From: an uncultured Lachnospiraceae bacterium
Lineage (GTDB): Bacteria > Bacillota > Clostridia > Lachnospirales > Lachnospiraceae
DNA: 30,892 bases
Direction: 5' to 3'
Assembly (NCBI GenBank): GCA_900539715.1
Contig: UQDA01000028.1
Span: 1 to 30,892 of the forward strand
This document shows, one piece after another, positions 7,528 to 16,177 of the stretch. Position 1 is the first letter of the stretch; every line of letters begins with the position of its first letter. The notes under the pieces are model-generated. The model did not search any database. It saw nothing but the letters and a program-made list of their open reading frames with translations, and was not told where the DNA came from. The position numbers were made by a program, and so were the translations under genes.

Positions 7528-8892
7528 TTAATCCATCGCTCCGTCCTCAAAGCCGCTTTCGGTTTCCTCGGGCAGCTCGATATATTCCGCTTCCGTATAT
7601 TCCGCGCCCGTTACCTGCGTCATGATTTTTTCTGAAAGGCTCTTCAATACATCCGATACATTTTCCCCCTTCCATATTTTCGTACACGCCGCCTCCATCT
7701 GTATCCAGAAATTCGCCGTACTCATCAGCTTCGGCATCGGTACCGTGCTGCTGTACTCCTGCCAGAATGCCGCCATCTCCGCATTCTGCGACGCCGCACC
7801 CTGCAGCGCCGGGACATGTCCTGTCCGGTCATACAGCTTTGCCGCCCCTTCTGTTGCAAGCCATGAGGCAAATGCGTCCGCCTTATCGCGTTTTTTACTG
7901 TATCCGTTGACCGCGACCGCATTCGTCACGGAAATTCCTCTCGTACATACCGATTCGTCGATATCCGGCAGCGGCGCCACTCCGTATTCCCATGCAAAAC
8001 TGCCGTCTGCTTTGGCTGCCTTTGCCCGTTCCAGGATATCCGTCGTCGCTATTGTAAAGACGAGCTTCCCGCTCAGAAAATCCTGAACAACCTGCTCATA
8101 GCTGGAAGTTTCTGCATCAATGGAAAAGAACTGGCTCAGGTCCTGATATGCCGTAAGCCCTTCCACCGCCTCCAGATTGTAAATATCTATCCGGGACGCA
8201 TCGTCCCCGCAGCTCCCGCCTACATTGATGTAATTTCCCGCAAAAAAGTAATTATAAAAAAAATCTGACACATCCCATCTGAATACCGACTCGACTGTCT
8301 CCGGAGCATTATAGACGTCTGCAAATTCCTGAATCCCTTCTATCGTCTGCGGTATCAGAGAAGCCACATCCGTTCCCAGCTCCTGCGCCGCCTGTTCCAG
8401 ATAGGTTTTATTATAGATGAGCGCGCTCGTCTCAAAATAGAGCGGATATGCCATTTTCTGTCCCTGATAGCTCACCGCATCCAAAGCCGTCTGCGGAAAA
8501 AAGTCCGTTGTCAGGACGCTGTCTTGGTCTTTTACTTCTGCCGCAAGGCCGGACAGATTTGCTTTTTCCAGACTGTCATTGCTCACGATATAAATATCGG
8601 GGGCATTTTCTGCCTCCAGAGAAGCCCTATTGACCTCTTCCAGATACTCCAGCCCGCTCTTTAACACCGGTATCACCTGAACGCCTCTGCTGTTCTGATA
8701 GTCTAACGCCACACTCGCCAGATAGTCCTCCAGCTTTTCATCCGTATACCAAAGCGTTAGCGTCGGACGATGCAAAAGCCCGTTTCCGGCTGTCGTTCCC
8801 GGAACTGCCCGGCTTACCGCTGCCGCATATGCCATCGCTCCTATCGCCGCAAGGATGCCCGCAGCCGCAAGAAGTCTCTTCCTGATCGCCAT
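7528..8892 (-). CDS. Extracellular solute-binding protein (family 1 type)
   Basis: This 454-residue protein has a hydrophobic N-terminal segment (about residues 8-25, LLAAAGILAAIGAMAYAAAV) and a two-lobed binding-protein body. TLTLWYTDEKLEDYL, NAPDIYIVSNDSLEKAN and KMAYPLYFETSALIYNKTYL are typical of sugar/extracellular solute-binding family 1. No lipobox cysteine is visible, which is odd for a Gram-positive binding protein, so it may be anchored by an uncleaved signal. No permease or ATPase gene is near. It starts 42 bp after argD and could be the last gene of the arginine operon. The ligand cannot be told. The ribosome site is weak: AGGAGG is 16 bases from the ATG. Confidence 0.8.
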   Translation of the reverse strand: MAIRKRLLAAAGILAAIGAMAYAAAVSRAVPGTTAGNGLLHRPTLTLWYTDEKLEDYLASVALDYQNSRGVQVIPVLKSGLEYLEEVNRASLEAENAPDIYIVSNDSLEKANLSGLAAEVKDQDSVLTTDFFPQTALDAVSYQGQKMAYPLYFETSALIYNKTYLEQAAQELGTDVASLIPQTIEGIQEFADVYNAPETVESVFRWDVSDFFYNYFFAGNYINVGGSCGDDASRIDIYNLEAVEGLTAYQDLSQFFSIDAETSSYEQVVQDFLSGKLVFTIATTDILERAKAAKADGSFAWEYGVAPLPDIDESVCTRGISVTNAVAVNGYSKKRDKADAFASWLATEGAAKLYDRTGHVPALQGAASQNAEMAAFWQEYSSTVPMPKLMSTANFWIQMEAACTKIWKGENVSDVLKSLSEKIMTQVTGAEYTEAEYIELPEETESGFEDGAMD

Positions 8893-8934
8893 AAATCACT
8901 CTCTCTTTCCTCCTGCGGGCATACGGCATCCTGC

Positions 8935-10146
8935 TCACTCCCCGGCACTCTCCTGCGCCAGACAGCTATCCAGTATCTTAGCCATCCTGTCGATGTCCTC
9001 CCGCTCTATCACCAGCGGCGGGACAAAGCGGATAATATCCGCGCCCGCATTGATCAAAATCATTCCTTTTTCCAGCGCCGCCGAAATGATGCCCCCTACC
9101 GGACGGTCAAATACCAGCCCCTGCATGAGCCCGCAGCCGCGCCGCTCTTTGATAAAATCATATTTTTCCACAAAAGCATCCAGCGTCTCCTCCAGATAGC
9201 CGGAAACCTCATTCACATGTTCTATTATATGGTTTTGCTCAAATAAATCAAGCACTTTGGCGACCGCCGCACAGGCGAAGGGATTGCCGCCGTATGTCGT
9301 GCCGTGGTCTCCCGCCTTTAAGGAATTTTGCCCGACCTTTTCCGTCATCAAAAATGCTCCTACGGGAACGCCGCAGCCCAACGCCTTCGCCGCCGTCATA
9401 ATATCGGGCTTTACTCCGTATCTCTGCCATGCAAACCATGCCCCGGTACGCCCCATCCCGCACTGTATCTCGTCAAATATCAGCAGGATATCCTTTTCGT
9501 CACAAAGCGCCCGCAGGCTCTTTAAAAACTGCTCCGAAGCCGGATAGATCCCGCCCTCTCCCTGGACCGTCTCCAGAATGATGGCACAGGTTTTTTCATT
9601 GACACACGCCCTTACGCTCTCGATATCGTTCATATCCGCAAACCGGATATTTCCAATGCCCGGCTCGAATGCCTCCCGATAATGGGGATTTCCGGTCACG
9701 GACAGCGCGCCCATTGTCCGTCCATGAAAAGAGTGGTTCATCGCTATGATCTCATGATCCGTGCGCCCGTCTTTTAAAAAGGCATATTTGCGCGCCGCCT
9801 TTATCGCGCCCTCCACCGCCTCCGCGCCGCTGTTCGTAAAAAAGACGCGGTCCATGCCGGACACCTTTTTCAAATGCTTTGCCGCCTCCACCGCAGGCAC
9901 ATTGTAATAGTAGTTCGAGGTGTGGAGCAGCTTGTCTATCTGCCCCTTTAATGCGGCATTATACTCCTCATTGCCGTAGCCCAGCGCGAATACCGCGATA
10001 CCCGCCGCAAAATCAAGATATTTTTTTCCTTCGATATCATACAGATATACGCCCTCGCCCCTGTCCAGCACGACCTGATACCGGTTATAAGTGTGCAAAA
10101 GAGCCTGCTCTGCTTCCTCTATATATCGTTTTGTCGCTTCTCCCAT
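8935..10146 (-). CDS. argD: Acetylornithine aminotransferase
   Basis: This 403-residue class-III PLP aminotransferase converts N-acetylglutamate semialdehyde plus glutamate to N-acetylornithine in the cytoplasm. Visible motifs are the phosphate-binding TNSGAEAVEGAIKAAR (104-119), LLIFDEIQCGMGRTG with D225 contacting PLP, and the Schiff-base lysine K254 in TAAKALGCG. The length is normal for ArgD. GGAGGG lies eight bases before the ATG. argB ends 17 bp upstream, and the position after argC, argJ and argB makes ArgD the best choice over ornithine or GABA aminotransferases of the same fold. Confidence 0.95.
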   Translation of the reverse strand: MGEATKRYIEEAEQALLHTYNRYQVVLDRGEGVYLYDIEGKKYLDFAAGIAVFALGYGNEEYNAALKGQIDKLLHTSNYYYNVPAVEAAKHLKKVSGMDRVFFTNSGAEAVEGAIKAARKYAFLKDGRTDHEIIAMNHSFHGRTMGALSVTGNPHYREAFEPGIGNIRFADMNDIESVRACVNEKTCAIILETVQGEGGIYPASEQFLKSLRALCDEKDILLIFDEIQCGMGRTGAWFAWQRYGVKPDIMTAAKALGCGVPVGAFLMTEKVGQNSLKAGDHGTTYGGNPFACAAVAKVLDLFEQNHIIEHVNEVSGYLEETLDAFVEKYDFIKERRGCGLMQGLVFDRPVGGIISAALEKGMILINAGADIIRFVPPLVIEREDIDRMAKILDSCLAQESAGE

Positions 10147-10163
10147 AAAATGCCCTCCGTTTC

Positions 10164-11051
10164 TTACGCCTCTTCGCCGTCTCCTACGATAGCCGTCCCT
10201 ATTCCATGGTCTGTAAAAATCTCGAGCAGCAGGCAGTGCGGGATACGTCCGTCCAAAATATGCACCCGGTTTACGCCGCCTCTGACCGCCGCCGTACAGT
10301 TCTGAAGCTTCGGCAGCATCCCGCCGCCGATGAACCCGTTTTCCAAAAGCTCCTCCGCACCGCTTGCCGTGATGCGTGAAATGAAGGAATCCTTATCAGA
10401 AAAATCCCGGTACAGCCCTTCCACGTCCGTCAGAAAAACGAGCTTATCCGCACCGACTGCACGTGCGACCGCACACGCTGCATCGTCTGCATTGATATTA
10501 TAGGTCTGACAGTTTTCATCAAGACCAATCGGAGACACGATTGGCAGATAATCACTGTCTATGAGATCATATAACAGCTTCGGATTGACCTTTTTCACAT
10601 CTCCCACAAAGCCAATGTCCTGTCCGTCCGAATATTTTTTCTCTACCTGCAAAAGGCCGCCGTCCTTGCCGCTGATGCCGACTGCGGATACGCCCAGCTC
10701 CTCTACCATCGAAACGAGCTTTTTATTCACGCTTCCCAGCACCATCTCCGCTATCTCCATTGTCTCTTCATCCGTTACGCGCAGACCGTTGATAAATTCC
10801 GGCTTTTTTCCGACCTTTTCAACCCACCTGCTGATAGCCTTTCCGCCGCCGTGTACAATGATGGGCTTAAAACCTACAAGCTTTAAAAGCGTCACATCCT
10901 TTATCACATTTTTCTCCAGCTCCTCATCGCTCATGGCGCTGCCGCCGTATTTAACCACGATTATCTTTCTGTTAAACTGCTGGATATAAGGGAGCGCTTC
11001 GATAAGCACCTCCGCCTTTTTTCTTATCTGCTCCATTTCCGGTTTTTCCAT
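10164..11051 (-). CDS. argB: N-acetylglutamate kinase
   Basis: This 295-residue amino-acid kinase phosphorylates N-acetylglutamate, the second step of ornithine synthesis. The ATP and substrate motifs are seen in KIIVVKYGGSAM near the N-terminus, PIIVHGGGKAIS, and GGGMLPKLQNC toward the C-terminus. The start at 11051 is chosen over 11069 because GAGGGAAAAG sits at the right distance upstream. The N-terminal helix before the kinase core resembles that of arginine-inhibited, hexameric NAGK, so feedback inhibition by arginine is likely but is an inference. It lies 63 bp after argJ and 17 bp before argD. Confidence 0.95.
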   Translation of the reverse strand: MEKPEMEQIRKKAEVLIEALPYIQQFNRKIIVVKYGGSAMSDEELEKNVIKDVTLLKLVGFKPIIVHGGGKAISRWVEKVGKKPEFINGLRVTDEETMEIAEMVLGSVNKKLVSMVEELGVSAVGISGKDGGLLQVEKKYSDGQDIGFVGDVKKVNPKLLYDLIDSDYLPIVSPIGLDENCQTYNINADDAACAVARAVGADKLVFLTDVEGLYRDFSDKDSFISRITASGAEELLENGFIGGGMLPKLQNCTAAVRGGVNRVHILDGRIPHCLLLEIFTDHGIGTAIVGDGEEA

Positions 11052-11114
11052 TTTTCTTTTCCCTCTCATATCTGTGCCGCAATGCGCGGTCTTTCTGAAA
11101 CTCTTTTCCTATCC

Positions 11115-12338
11115 TCAGCTGCGGTAATCCGCGTTTATCTTCACATAATCGTACGTCAGATCGCAGCCCCATGCCGTCGCCTCGGCGTCTCCCATCTTCA
11201 TATCCACGAGAGCAGTCACCTCGGAGCTGGATAAAATCCGTTCCGCTTCCTCTTCACTGTAATCAGCTGCCGTCCCATCCTTAAAAATGAGGATTTTCCC
11301 GGCGCTGCTTTCCAGATACAGCTCTATCTTCTCCGGATCAAATGCCGCACCGGAATAGCCAAGCGCGCACAAAATCCTTCCCCAGTTCGCATCATGCCCG
11401 AAAACAGCCGCCTTTGTCAGACTCGAGGTGATAACGGATTTTGCCAGCGTCCTCGCGTTTTCCAACGTGTCAGCATGAATAATCTTTGCCTCAAATAACG
11501 CGGTCGCTCCCTCTCCGTCTCCCGCTATCTTTTTTGCCAGCGCTTCGTTTACAAAATGGAGCGCCTCCGCAAAAATCTGATATTCTTCATTTTTCTCCGT
11601 TATCTCTGTATTTCCCGCCTCGCCGTTTGCCAGCACAAGCAGTGTATCGTTCGTAGAAGTATCGCCATCCACCGATATCATGTTAAAGGTCGCCTTTACG
11701 TCCTCGCTGAGCGCCTCCTGCAAAAGCTTTTGGGAAATATTCACATCCGTCGTCACAAACGCCAGCATTGTGCACATATTCGGATGTATCATGCCAGAGC
11801 CCTTGCACATACCTCCGACAGTCACTTCTTTTCCTCCAAGCTTCACTCTTACAGCCACCTGCTTGTTCCTGGTATCCGTTGTCATAATAGCCTTAGCCGC
11901 CTCTGTTCCCGCTTCCTCCGATTCTGAAAGTTCCTTTGCGAGCATGCGCACGCCTCCTGTCAGCTTTTCGACCGGAAGCTGCATCCCTATCACCCCTGTA
12001 GAACAAATCAGCACATTTTCCAGCGTTATCTCCAGAGCATCCGCCGCTTCCTGAGCCGTCTCCCGACAATATTCGTATCCCAGCTTCCCGGTACATGCGT
12101 TCGCAATGCCCGAGTTTATAACAACCGCATGTGTATCGCCCCTGCTCTCCACGATTTTTTTATCCCAGAGCACCGGGGCTGCCTTTACCACATTTGACGT
12201 AAAGACCCCTGCTGTCTTACACGGCGTTTTGCTGTAGATCATCGCCATATCTTTTCTGTTTTTATATTTTATCCCTGCCTCTGCTGCTGCCGCGCAAAAT
12301 CCCTTTGCCGCGGTCACTCCGCCTGTTATTTTTTCCAT
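11115..12338 (-). CDS. argJ: Bifunctional ornithine acetyltransferase / N-acetylglutamate synthase
   Basis: This 407-residue ArgJ transfers the acetyl group from N-acetylornithine to glutamate, recycling it in the cyclic arginine pathway. The self-cleavage and catalytic site is readable as MCTMLAFVTTD with nucleophile T190. The family usually has ATM here, and the Cys in place of Ala is a mild variant. GVFTSNVVKAAPV near the N-terminus and the C-terminal TYDYVKINADYRS are standard. GGAGG lies five bases before the start. It is 15 bp after the glycosylase/GNAT gene, suggesting co-transcription. ArgJ implies that ArgA and ArgE are not essential. Confidence 0.96.
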   Translation of the reverse strand: MEKITGGVTAAKGFCAAAAEAGIKYKNRKDMAMIYSKTPCKTAGVFTSNVVKAAPVLWDKKIVESRGDTHAVVINSGIANACTGKLGYEYCRETAQEAADALEITLENVLICSTGVIGMQLPVEKLTGGVRMLAKELSESEEAGTEAAKAIMTTDTRNKQVAVRVKLGGKEVTVGGMCKGSGMIHPNMCTMLAFVTTDVNISQKLLQEALSEDVKATFNMISVDGDTSTNDTLLVLANGEAGNTEITEKNEEYQIFAEALHFVNEALAKKIAGDGEGATALFEAKIIHADTLENARTLAKSVITSSLTKAAVFGHDANWGRILCALGYSGAAFDPEKIELYLESSAGKILIFKDGTAADYSEEEAERILSSSEVTALVDMKMGDAEATAWGCDLTYDYVKINADYRS

Positions 12339-12353
12339 GGCTTCCTCCGTTCT

Positions 12354-13298
12354 TCACGCATTGAAATTCTCTATATTTTCCCGGTTCAATACAAAATCAT
12401 AATAATTCAGGTCTTCCCGCTTTGTCCAGCCTACCTCGCGCCAGAATGCGTTTCCGATGTCATTTTTGGTAAAAGCTATCAGGGAGACCTTATTGATGCC
12501 TTCCCTCTGGAGCGCCTTCATGCATTCCGTCACCATGGCGCGCCCGATGCCATGCATCCGGTAGTCTTCATGCACGCACACATGATACAGGCACCCGCGC
12601 CTCCCGTCATGTCCGCACAAAATAGCTCCCACTATTTTCCCATCCGCCTTTGCCGTCACGCTGATTCCGGGATTTCTCTTCAGAAACCGCTCCACACCAT
12701 CTCTGGAATCATCGATGGTCCGAATCGAAAAACCCCGTATCGTCATCCAGAGGTCATGCACCTGCTCATAATCCTCCAAAACCATCGGACAGATCATAAA
12801 CGGGCTGTCAAGATATGCGCCAAGCTCTTTTTTCCATGCCTCTGTGAGCCGTTCCACAGACCATGCCGCATTCGCGGGCGACGTGGACGGAAGCTTTCCC
12901 GCCTTTTGGCCGCAGGCTCTCTCACAATATCTATGATACATCTCCCACGATTTTGCCCCGTTGCAGAACACCGCCCTGATATCCGTCTTTGCCAAAAGCC
13001 CTGCGATATCGTTCGGTACCGCGTCCCGGATAGAGCTGTCCGACGAGCCCTCTATCCGGCAGGACGCAATAGAGTCCCATACCGCGATACCATGCTTCAG
13101 CAAAAAAGCCCGCTTCTCCTCCACTGTTACCGGAACATCGCTGCCCGTTATCCCTGCCGCGACCTTCCAGAAACGGTTCTGGGGATGCCCGTAATAAAAA
13201 TGATTTTCTCTCGATTTCACCGACGGAAAGCTCCCCAATATCAGGATTCGGGAATTTTCATCGTAAACCGGCTCAAAAGGATGCACTATCGTGTCCAT
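12354..13298 (-). CDS. DNA-deoxyinosine glycosylase (UDG superfamily) fused to a GNAT acetyltransferase
   Basis: A 314-residue two-domain protein. Residues 1-165 match the hypoxanthine-DNA glycosylase branch of the uracil-DNA glycosylase superfamily: LILGSFPSVKSR (19-30), HPQNRFW (38-44) and LPSTSPANAAW (136-146). Residues 168-310 are a GNAT N-acetyltransferase with the acetyl-CoA loop CVHEDYRMHGIGRAMV and a C-terminal GNAFWREVGWTKR. The glycosylase should remove deaminated adenine from DNA. The acetyl acceptor is unknown. M168 begins the GNAT part, but no ribosome site precedes it, so one fused protein is the simplest reading. The gene sits between argC and argJ behind its own probable promoter (13351-13378). 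Confidence 0.8.
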   Translation of the reverse strand: MDTIVHPFEPVYDENSRILILGSFPSVKSRENHFYYGHPQNRFWKVAAGITGSDVPVTVEEKRAFLLKHGIAVWDSIASCRIEGSSDSSIRDAVPNDIAGLLAKTDIRAVFCNGAKSWEMYHRYCERACGQKAGKLPSTSPANAAWSVERLTEAWKKELGAYLDSPFMICPMVLEDYEQVHDLWMTIRGFSIRTIDDSRDGVERFLKRNPGISVTAKADGKIVGAILCGHDGRRGCLYHVCVHEDYRMHGIGRAMVTECMKALQREGINKVSLIAFTKNDIGNAFWREVGWTKREDLNYYDFVLNRENIENFNA

Positions 13299-13350
13299 TG
13301 TTACCGCCTTTCTTCATTAAAGCGCTGCCTCAGTCAAGTTCTAACATTGT

Positions 13351-13378
13351 ATCATACAACTTTTTGCCGTAAATGCAA
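13351..13378 (-). promoter_or_regulatory. Internal promoter with a 13-bp palindrome over the -10
   Basis: On the minus strand TTGCAT (13373-13378), 16 bp, then TATGAT (13351-13356), about 53 bases upstream of the glycosylase/GNAT gene. The palindrome TTGTATCATACAA (13347-13359) covers the -10 and could be an operator. This would allow the fusion gene and argJBD to be read without argC. Confidence 0.55.
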
Positions 13379-13401
13379 GCGCATGGGAAAATTTTCTGCC
13401 C

Positions 13402-14469
13402 TCACGGGAACATCGGCACCAGCTCCAGCCCCTCGTTCTCCTTTTCCCCGAACATCAGGTTCATATTCTGCACTGCCTGTCCTGCCGCGCCCTTTACCAG
13501 ATTGTCCATCGCGCCCATCATGATCACGCGCTTCGTCCGGGCATCGACCTGGACGTTCACGTCCACATAATTGCTGCCCTCGACCCATTTTGTTTCCGGG
13601 CACACCCCGGGAGCCAGAAGACGGATAAACTTTTCATTATGATAATATTTTTCATAGGCGGCCCGTATCTGCGCTTCATCCGGCAGCCCGAAGCTTCCGT
13701 CCGGTCTCTGCACTTCTTTTAAAGAAGCGTATGCCGTCACCAGTATCCCCCGGTTCATCGGCACGAGATGAGGCGTAAAGCTCAGCGTTACCGGACATCC
13801 GGCCGCGTACGAAAGCTGTTCCTCTATCTCCGGCGTATGGCGGTGCGATGCCACCCCATATGCCTTGATATTCTCATTTACTTCACAATAGAGATTCTGC
13901 AGCTTGGCTCCCCGTCCCGCTCCGGACGTTCCGCTTTTTGCATCTATGATGAGCGTGGAAACGTCTATGAGCCCTTCTGCCGCCAGCGGGAATACTGATG
14001 TAATAGAGCAGGTCGGATAACAGCCCGGATTGGCAACGAGCCGCGCCGTTTTTATCTGTTCCCTGTTCCTCTCGCACAGCCCGTAAACCGCTTCCTTTAT
14101 AAAATGAGGGGAGCTATGCCTGATACCATACCATTTTTCATATGTATCCACATCCTTGATACGAAAATCCGCGCTCAAATCGATAACCTTGGTCTGCGCC
14201 AAAATCTCCTCATCCAGAACCGATGCCAGAAACCCCTGAGGCGTCGCCGTAAAGATCACATCCACCTGCTTTGCCAGTTCTTTTAGATTGTCGTCCCTGC
14301 ACACATCATCTACTATCCGGAACATATTCCGATATACGTCCGCATACCGCTCATCAATATAACTGCGGGAGCCATACCATTTTATCTCTGCGTTTTTATG
14401 CCCTGTCAGGATACGGACCAGCTCTCCTCCTGCATAGCCCGTCGCACCGATAATCCCTGCTCTTATCAT
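13402..14469 (-). CDS. argC: N-acetyl-gamma-glutamyl-phosphate reductase
   Basis: This 355-residue NADPH-dependent reductase makes N-acetylglutamate semialdehyde. The Rossmann start MIRAGIIGATGYAGGELVRI and the catalytic C150 in VANPGCYPTCSI are clear, and the length fits the type-1 ArgC family. The start at 14469 is preferred over 14490 because AGAGGAAG lies just upstream and the glycine-rich strand begins at once. It is the first gene of the arginine cluster. Its promoter overlaps ArgR-like boxes shared with the divergent argG. A 103-bp gap, with a second promoter, separates it from the next gene. Confidence 0.96.
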   Translation of the reverse strand: MIRAGIIGATGYAGGELVRILTGHKNAEIKWYGSRSYIDERYADVYRNMFRIVDDVCRDDNLKELAKQVDVIFTATPQGFLASVLDEEILAQTKVIDLSADFRIKDVDTYEKWYGIRHSSPHFIKEAVYGLCERNREQIKTARLVANPGCYPTCSITSVFPLAAEGLIDVSTLIIDAKSGTSGAGRGAKLQNLYCEVNENIKAYGVASHRHTPEIEEQLSYAAGCPVTLSFTPHLVPMNRGILVTAYASLKEVQRPDGSFGLPDEAQIRAAYEKYYHNEKFIRLLAPGVCPETKWVEGSNYVDVNVQVDARTKRVIMMGAMDNLVKGAAGQAVQNMNLMFGEKENEGLELVPMFP

Positions 14470-14547
14470 ATCTTCCTCTTTCTGCCGCACAGACGGCGTT
14501 CTTATAATGAAAGCATTTTCCCGCCCTCTCCGGGCGTGTTCTTTCGC

Positions 14548-14645
14548 TTTGCATAATAATACTGCATGATTGCATATTATTCAAGTATTTTATGATTAAA
14601 ATTTGTTTTTATGAATAATTTGTTTAATTTTTGCATAAATTTGCA
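14548..14645. promoter_or_regulatory. Cluster of ArgR-box-like operators between argC and argG
   Basis: Four AT-rich imperfect palindromes resemble ARG boxes. The best is TTGCATATTATTCAA (14570-14584), which overlaps the argC -35. Others are TTTGCATAATAATACTGCAT near 14548-14567, TATGAATAATTTG at 14610-14622, and TTTTGCATAAATTTGCA at 14629-14645, just upstream of the argG -35. Several boxes fit co-operative ArgR hexamer binding. Repression by arginine-bound ArgR is inferred, because no argR gene is in the window. Confidence 0.65.
14556..14584 (-). promoter_or_regulatory. argC promoter
   Basis: On the minus strand TTGAAT (14579-14584), 17 bp, then TATTAT (14556-14561), about 87 bases upstream of argC. 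The -35 lies inside the best ArgR-like box. Confidence 0.7.
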
Positions 14646-14646
14646 C

Positions 14647-14675
14647 TTGATTTTTTATAAAGACGGGTGTATAGT
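14647..14675 (+). promoter_or_regulatory. argG promoter
   Basis: TTGATT (14647-14652), exactly 17 bp, then TATAGT (14670-14675). The expected transcript has a leader of about 110 bases before argG, with only a weak GGATA/TATCC hairpin in it. An ArgR-like box abuts the -35. Confidence 0.7.
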
Positions 14676-14788
14676 AAACCTGTCGGACGGATACGGCAGC
14701 CCGCCTGTCCCTATCCTGACACATCTTTTTAAAAAATGCAAATAGTACTCCCGGCAATCCGAGGAGCATGCAGGTAAGGAGTTTTATT

Positions 14789-16015
14789 ATGAAAGAGAAA
14801 GTTATCTTAGCGTATTCCGGCGGTCTGGACACCACGGCTATCATCCCGTGGCTGAAGGAAAATTTCGATTATGAAGTAATCTGTGTCTGCATCGACTGCG
14901 GACAGGAGGAGGAACTGGACGGTCTCGAGGAAAGAGCAATTTCCTGCGGCGCTTCCAAATTATACATTCTGGACGTAACAGACGAATTCTGCGATAAATA
15001 TGTCGTTCCCTGCGTACAGGCACACGCAGTCTATGAAAATAAATATCTGCTCGGTACTTCCATGGCACGTCCGCTCATTGCCAAGAAGCTCGTCGAAATA
15101 GCCCGTAAGGAAGGAGCCTCCGCTATCTGCCACGGCGCTACCGGAAAGGGTAACGACCAGATCCGTTTTGAACTGGGCATCAAAGCACTCGCTCCCGACT
15201 TAAAGATAATCGCTGCATGGAGAAACGATAAATGGACACTGGATTCCCGTGAATCCGAAATCGAATACTGCAAGGCGCACGGCATCGACCTTCCGTTTTC
15301 CGCAGATTCCAGCTACAGCCGCGACCGTAACCTGTGGCATATCAGCCACGAAGGGCTCGAACTGGAAGATCCGGCAAACGAACCAAACTATAAGCATCTC
15401 CTTGTTCTTGGCTGTACCCCGGAAGAGGCTCCTGACCAGCCCGAATATGTCACAATGACCTTTGAAAAAGGTATTCCCACGAGTGTCAACGGCAAGCAGA
15501 TGAAGGTTTCCGACATCATCCGCACCTTAAATACGCTGGGCGGAAAGCACGGCATCGGCATCGTGGACATCGTTGAAAACCGTGTTGTCGGCATGAAATC
15601 CCGCGGCGTATATGAGACTCCCGGCGGAACCATTCTCATGGAGGCTCATCAGCAGCTCGAAGAGCTCATCCTCGACCGCGATACTTATGCCGCCAAAATC
15701 GACATGGGAAATAAACTCGCCCAGATCGTATACGAAGGCAAATGGTTCACTCCTCTGCGCGAAGCGGTTCAGGCATTCATTGAAAAAACGCAGGAATATG
15801 TGACCGGCGAAGTGACGTTCAAGCTCTACAAGGGCAATATCATCAAGGCCGGAACAACTTCTCCCTACTCTCTTTATAATGAAAGCATCGCTTCCTTTAC
15901 GACCGGCGACCTGTATGACCACCACGATGCGGAAGGATTCATCAATCTGTTCGGTCTTTCCTGCAAGGTGCGCGCCATGAAAATGCAGGAAGCAGAGGCT
16001 TCCAGCCAAAACTGA
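14789..16015 (+). CDS. argG: Argininosuccinate synthase
   Basis: A 408-residue cytoplasmic enzyme that joins citrulline and aspartate using ATP. The N-type pyrophosphatase P-loop is clear in VILAYSGGLDTTAI (about residues 5-18). GATGKGNDQIRFE, the conserved SPYSLYNESIASF near the C-terminus and the normal length confirm it. The start at 14789 has AAGGAG seven bases upstream, while the in-frame ATG at 14768 lacks a site. It is monocistronic, is followed by a terminator, and is read divergently from argC. The usual partner argH is not adjacent. Confidence 0.97.
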   Translation: MKEKVILAYSGGLDTTAIIPWLKENFDYEVICVCIDCGQEEELDGLEERAISCGASKLYILDVTDEFCDKYVVPCVQAHAVYENKYLLGTSMARPLIAKKLVEIARKEGASAICHGATGKGNDQIRFELGIKALAPDLKIIAAWRNDKWTLDSRESEIEYCKAHGIDLPFSADSSYSRDRNLWHISHEGLELEDPANEPNYKHLLVLGCTPEEAPDQPEYVTMTFEKGIPTSVNGKQMKVSDIIRTLNTLGGKHGIGIVDIVENRVVGMKSRGVYETPGGTILMEAHQQLEELILDRDTYAAKIDMGNKLAQIVYEGKWFTPLREAVQAFIEKTQEYVTGEVTFKLYKGNIIKAGTTSPYSLYNESIASFTTGDLYDHHDAEGFINLFGLSCKVRAMKMQEAEASSQN

Positions 16016-16065
16016 TCTCTGTATCATCAAAGAATCTGTCTTATACAATCTTTTATATCCTGTCC

Positions 16066-16110
16066 AAAAATCCCGCCGGTCTGAAGACCTGCGGGATTTT
16101 CTGTTTTTTT
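16066..16110 (+). terminator. Terminator of argG
   Basis: An AAAATCCCGC / GCGGGATTTT stem with a CGGTCTGAAGACCT loop, itself able to form GGTCT/AGACC, is followed by CTGTTTTTTT about 90 bases after the argG stop. Confidence 0.85.
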
Positions 16111-16177
16111 TAGATGAAACCGACAGAATTCTGTGATACAATAAAGAATAAGCAGAATTTACAGAGGTTATTTTTAT

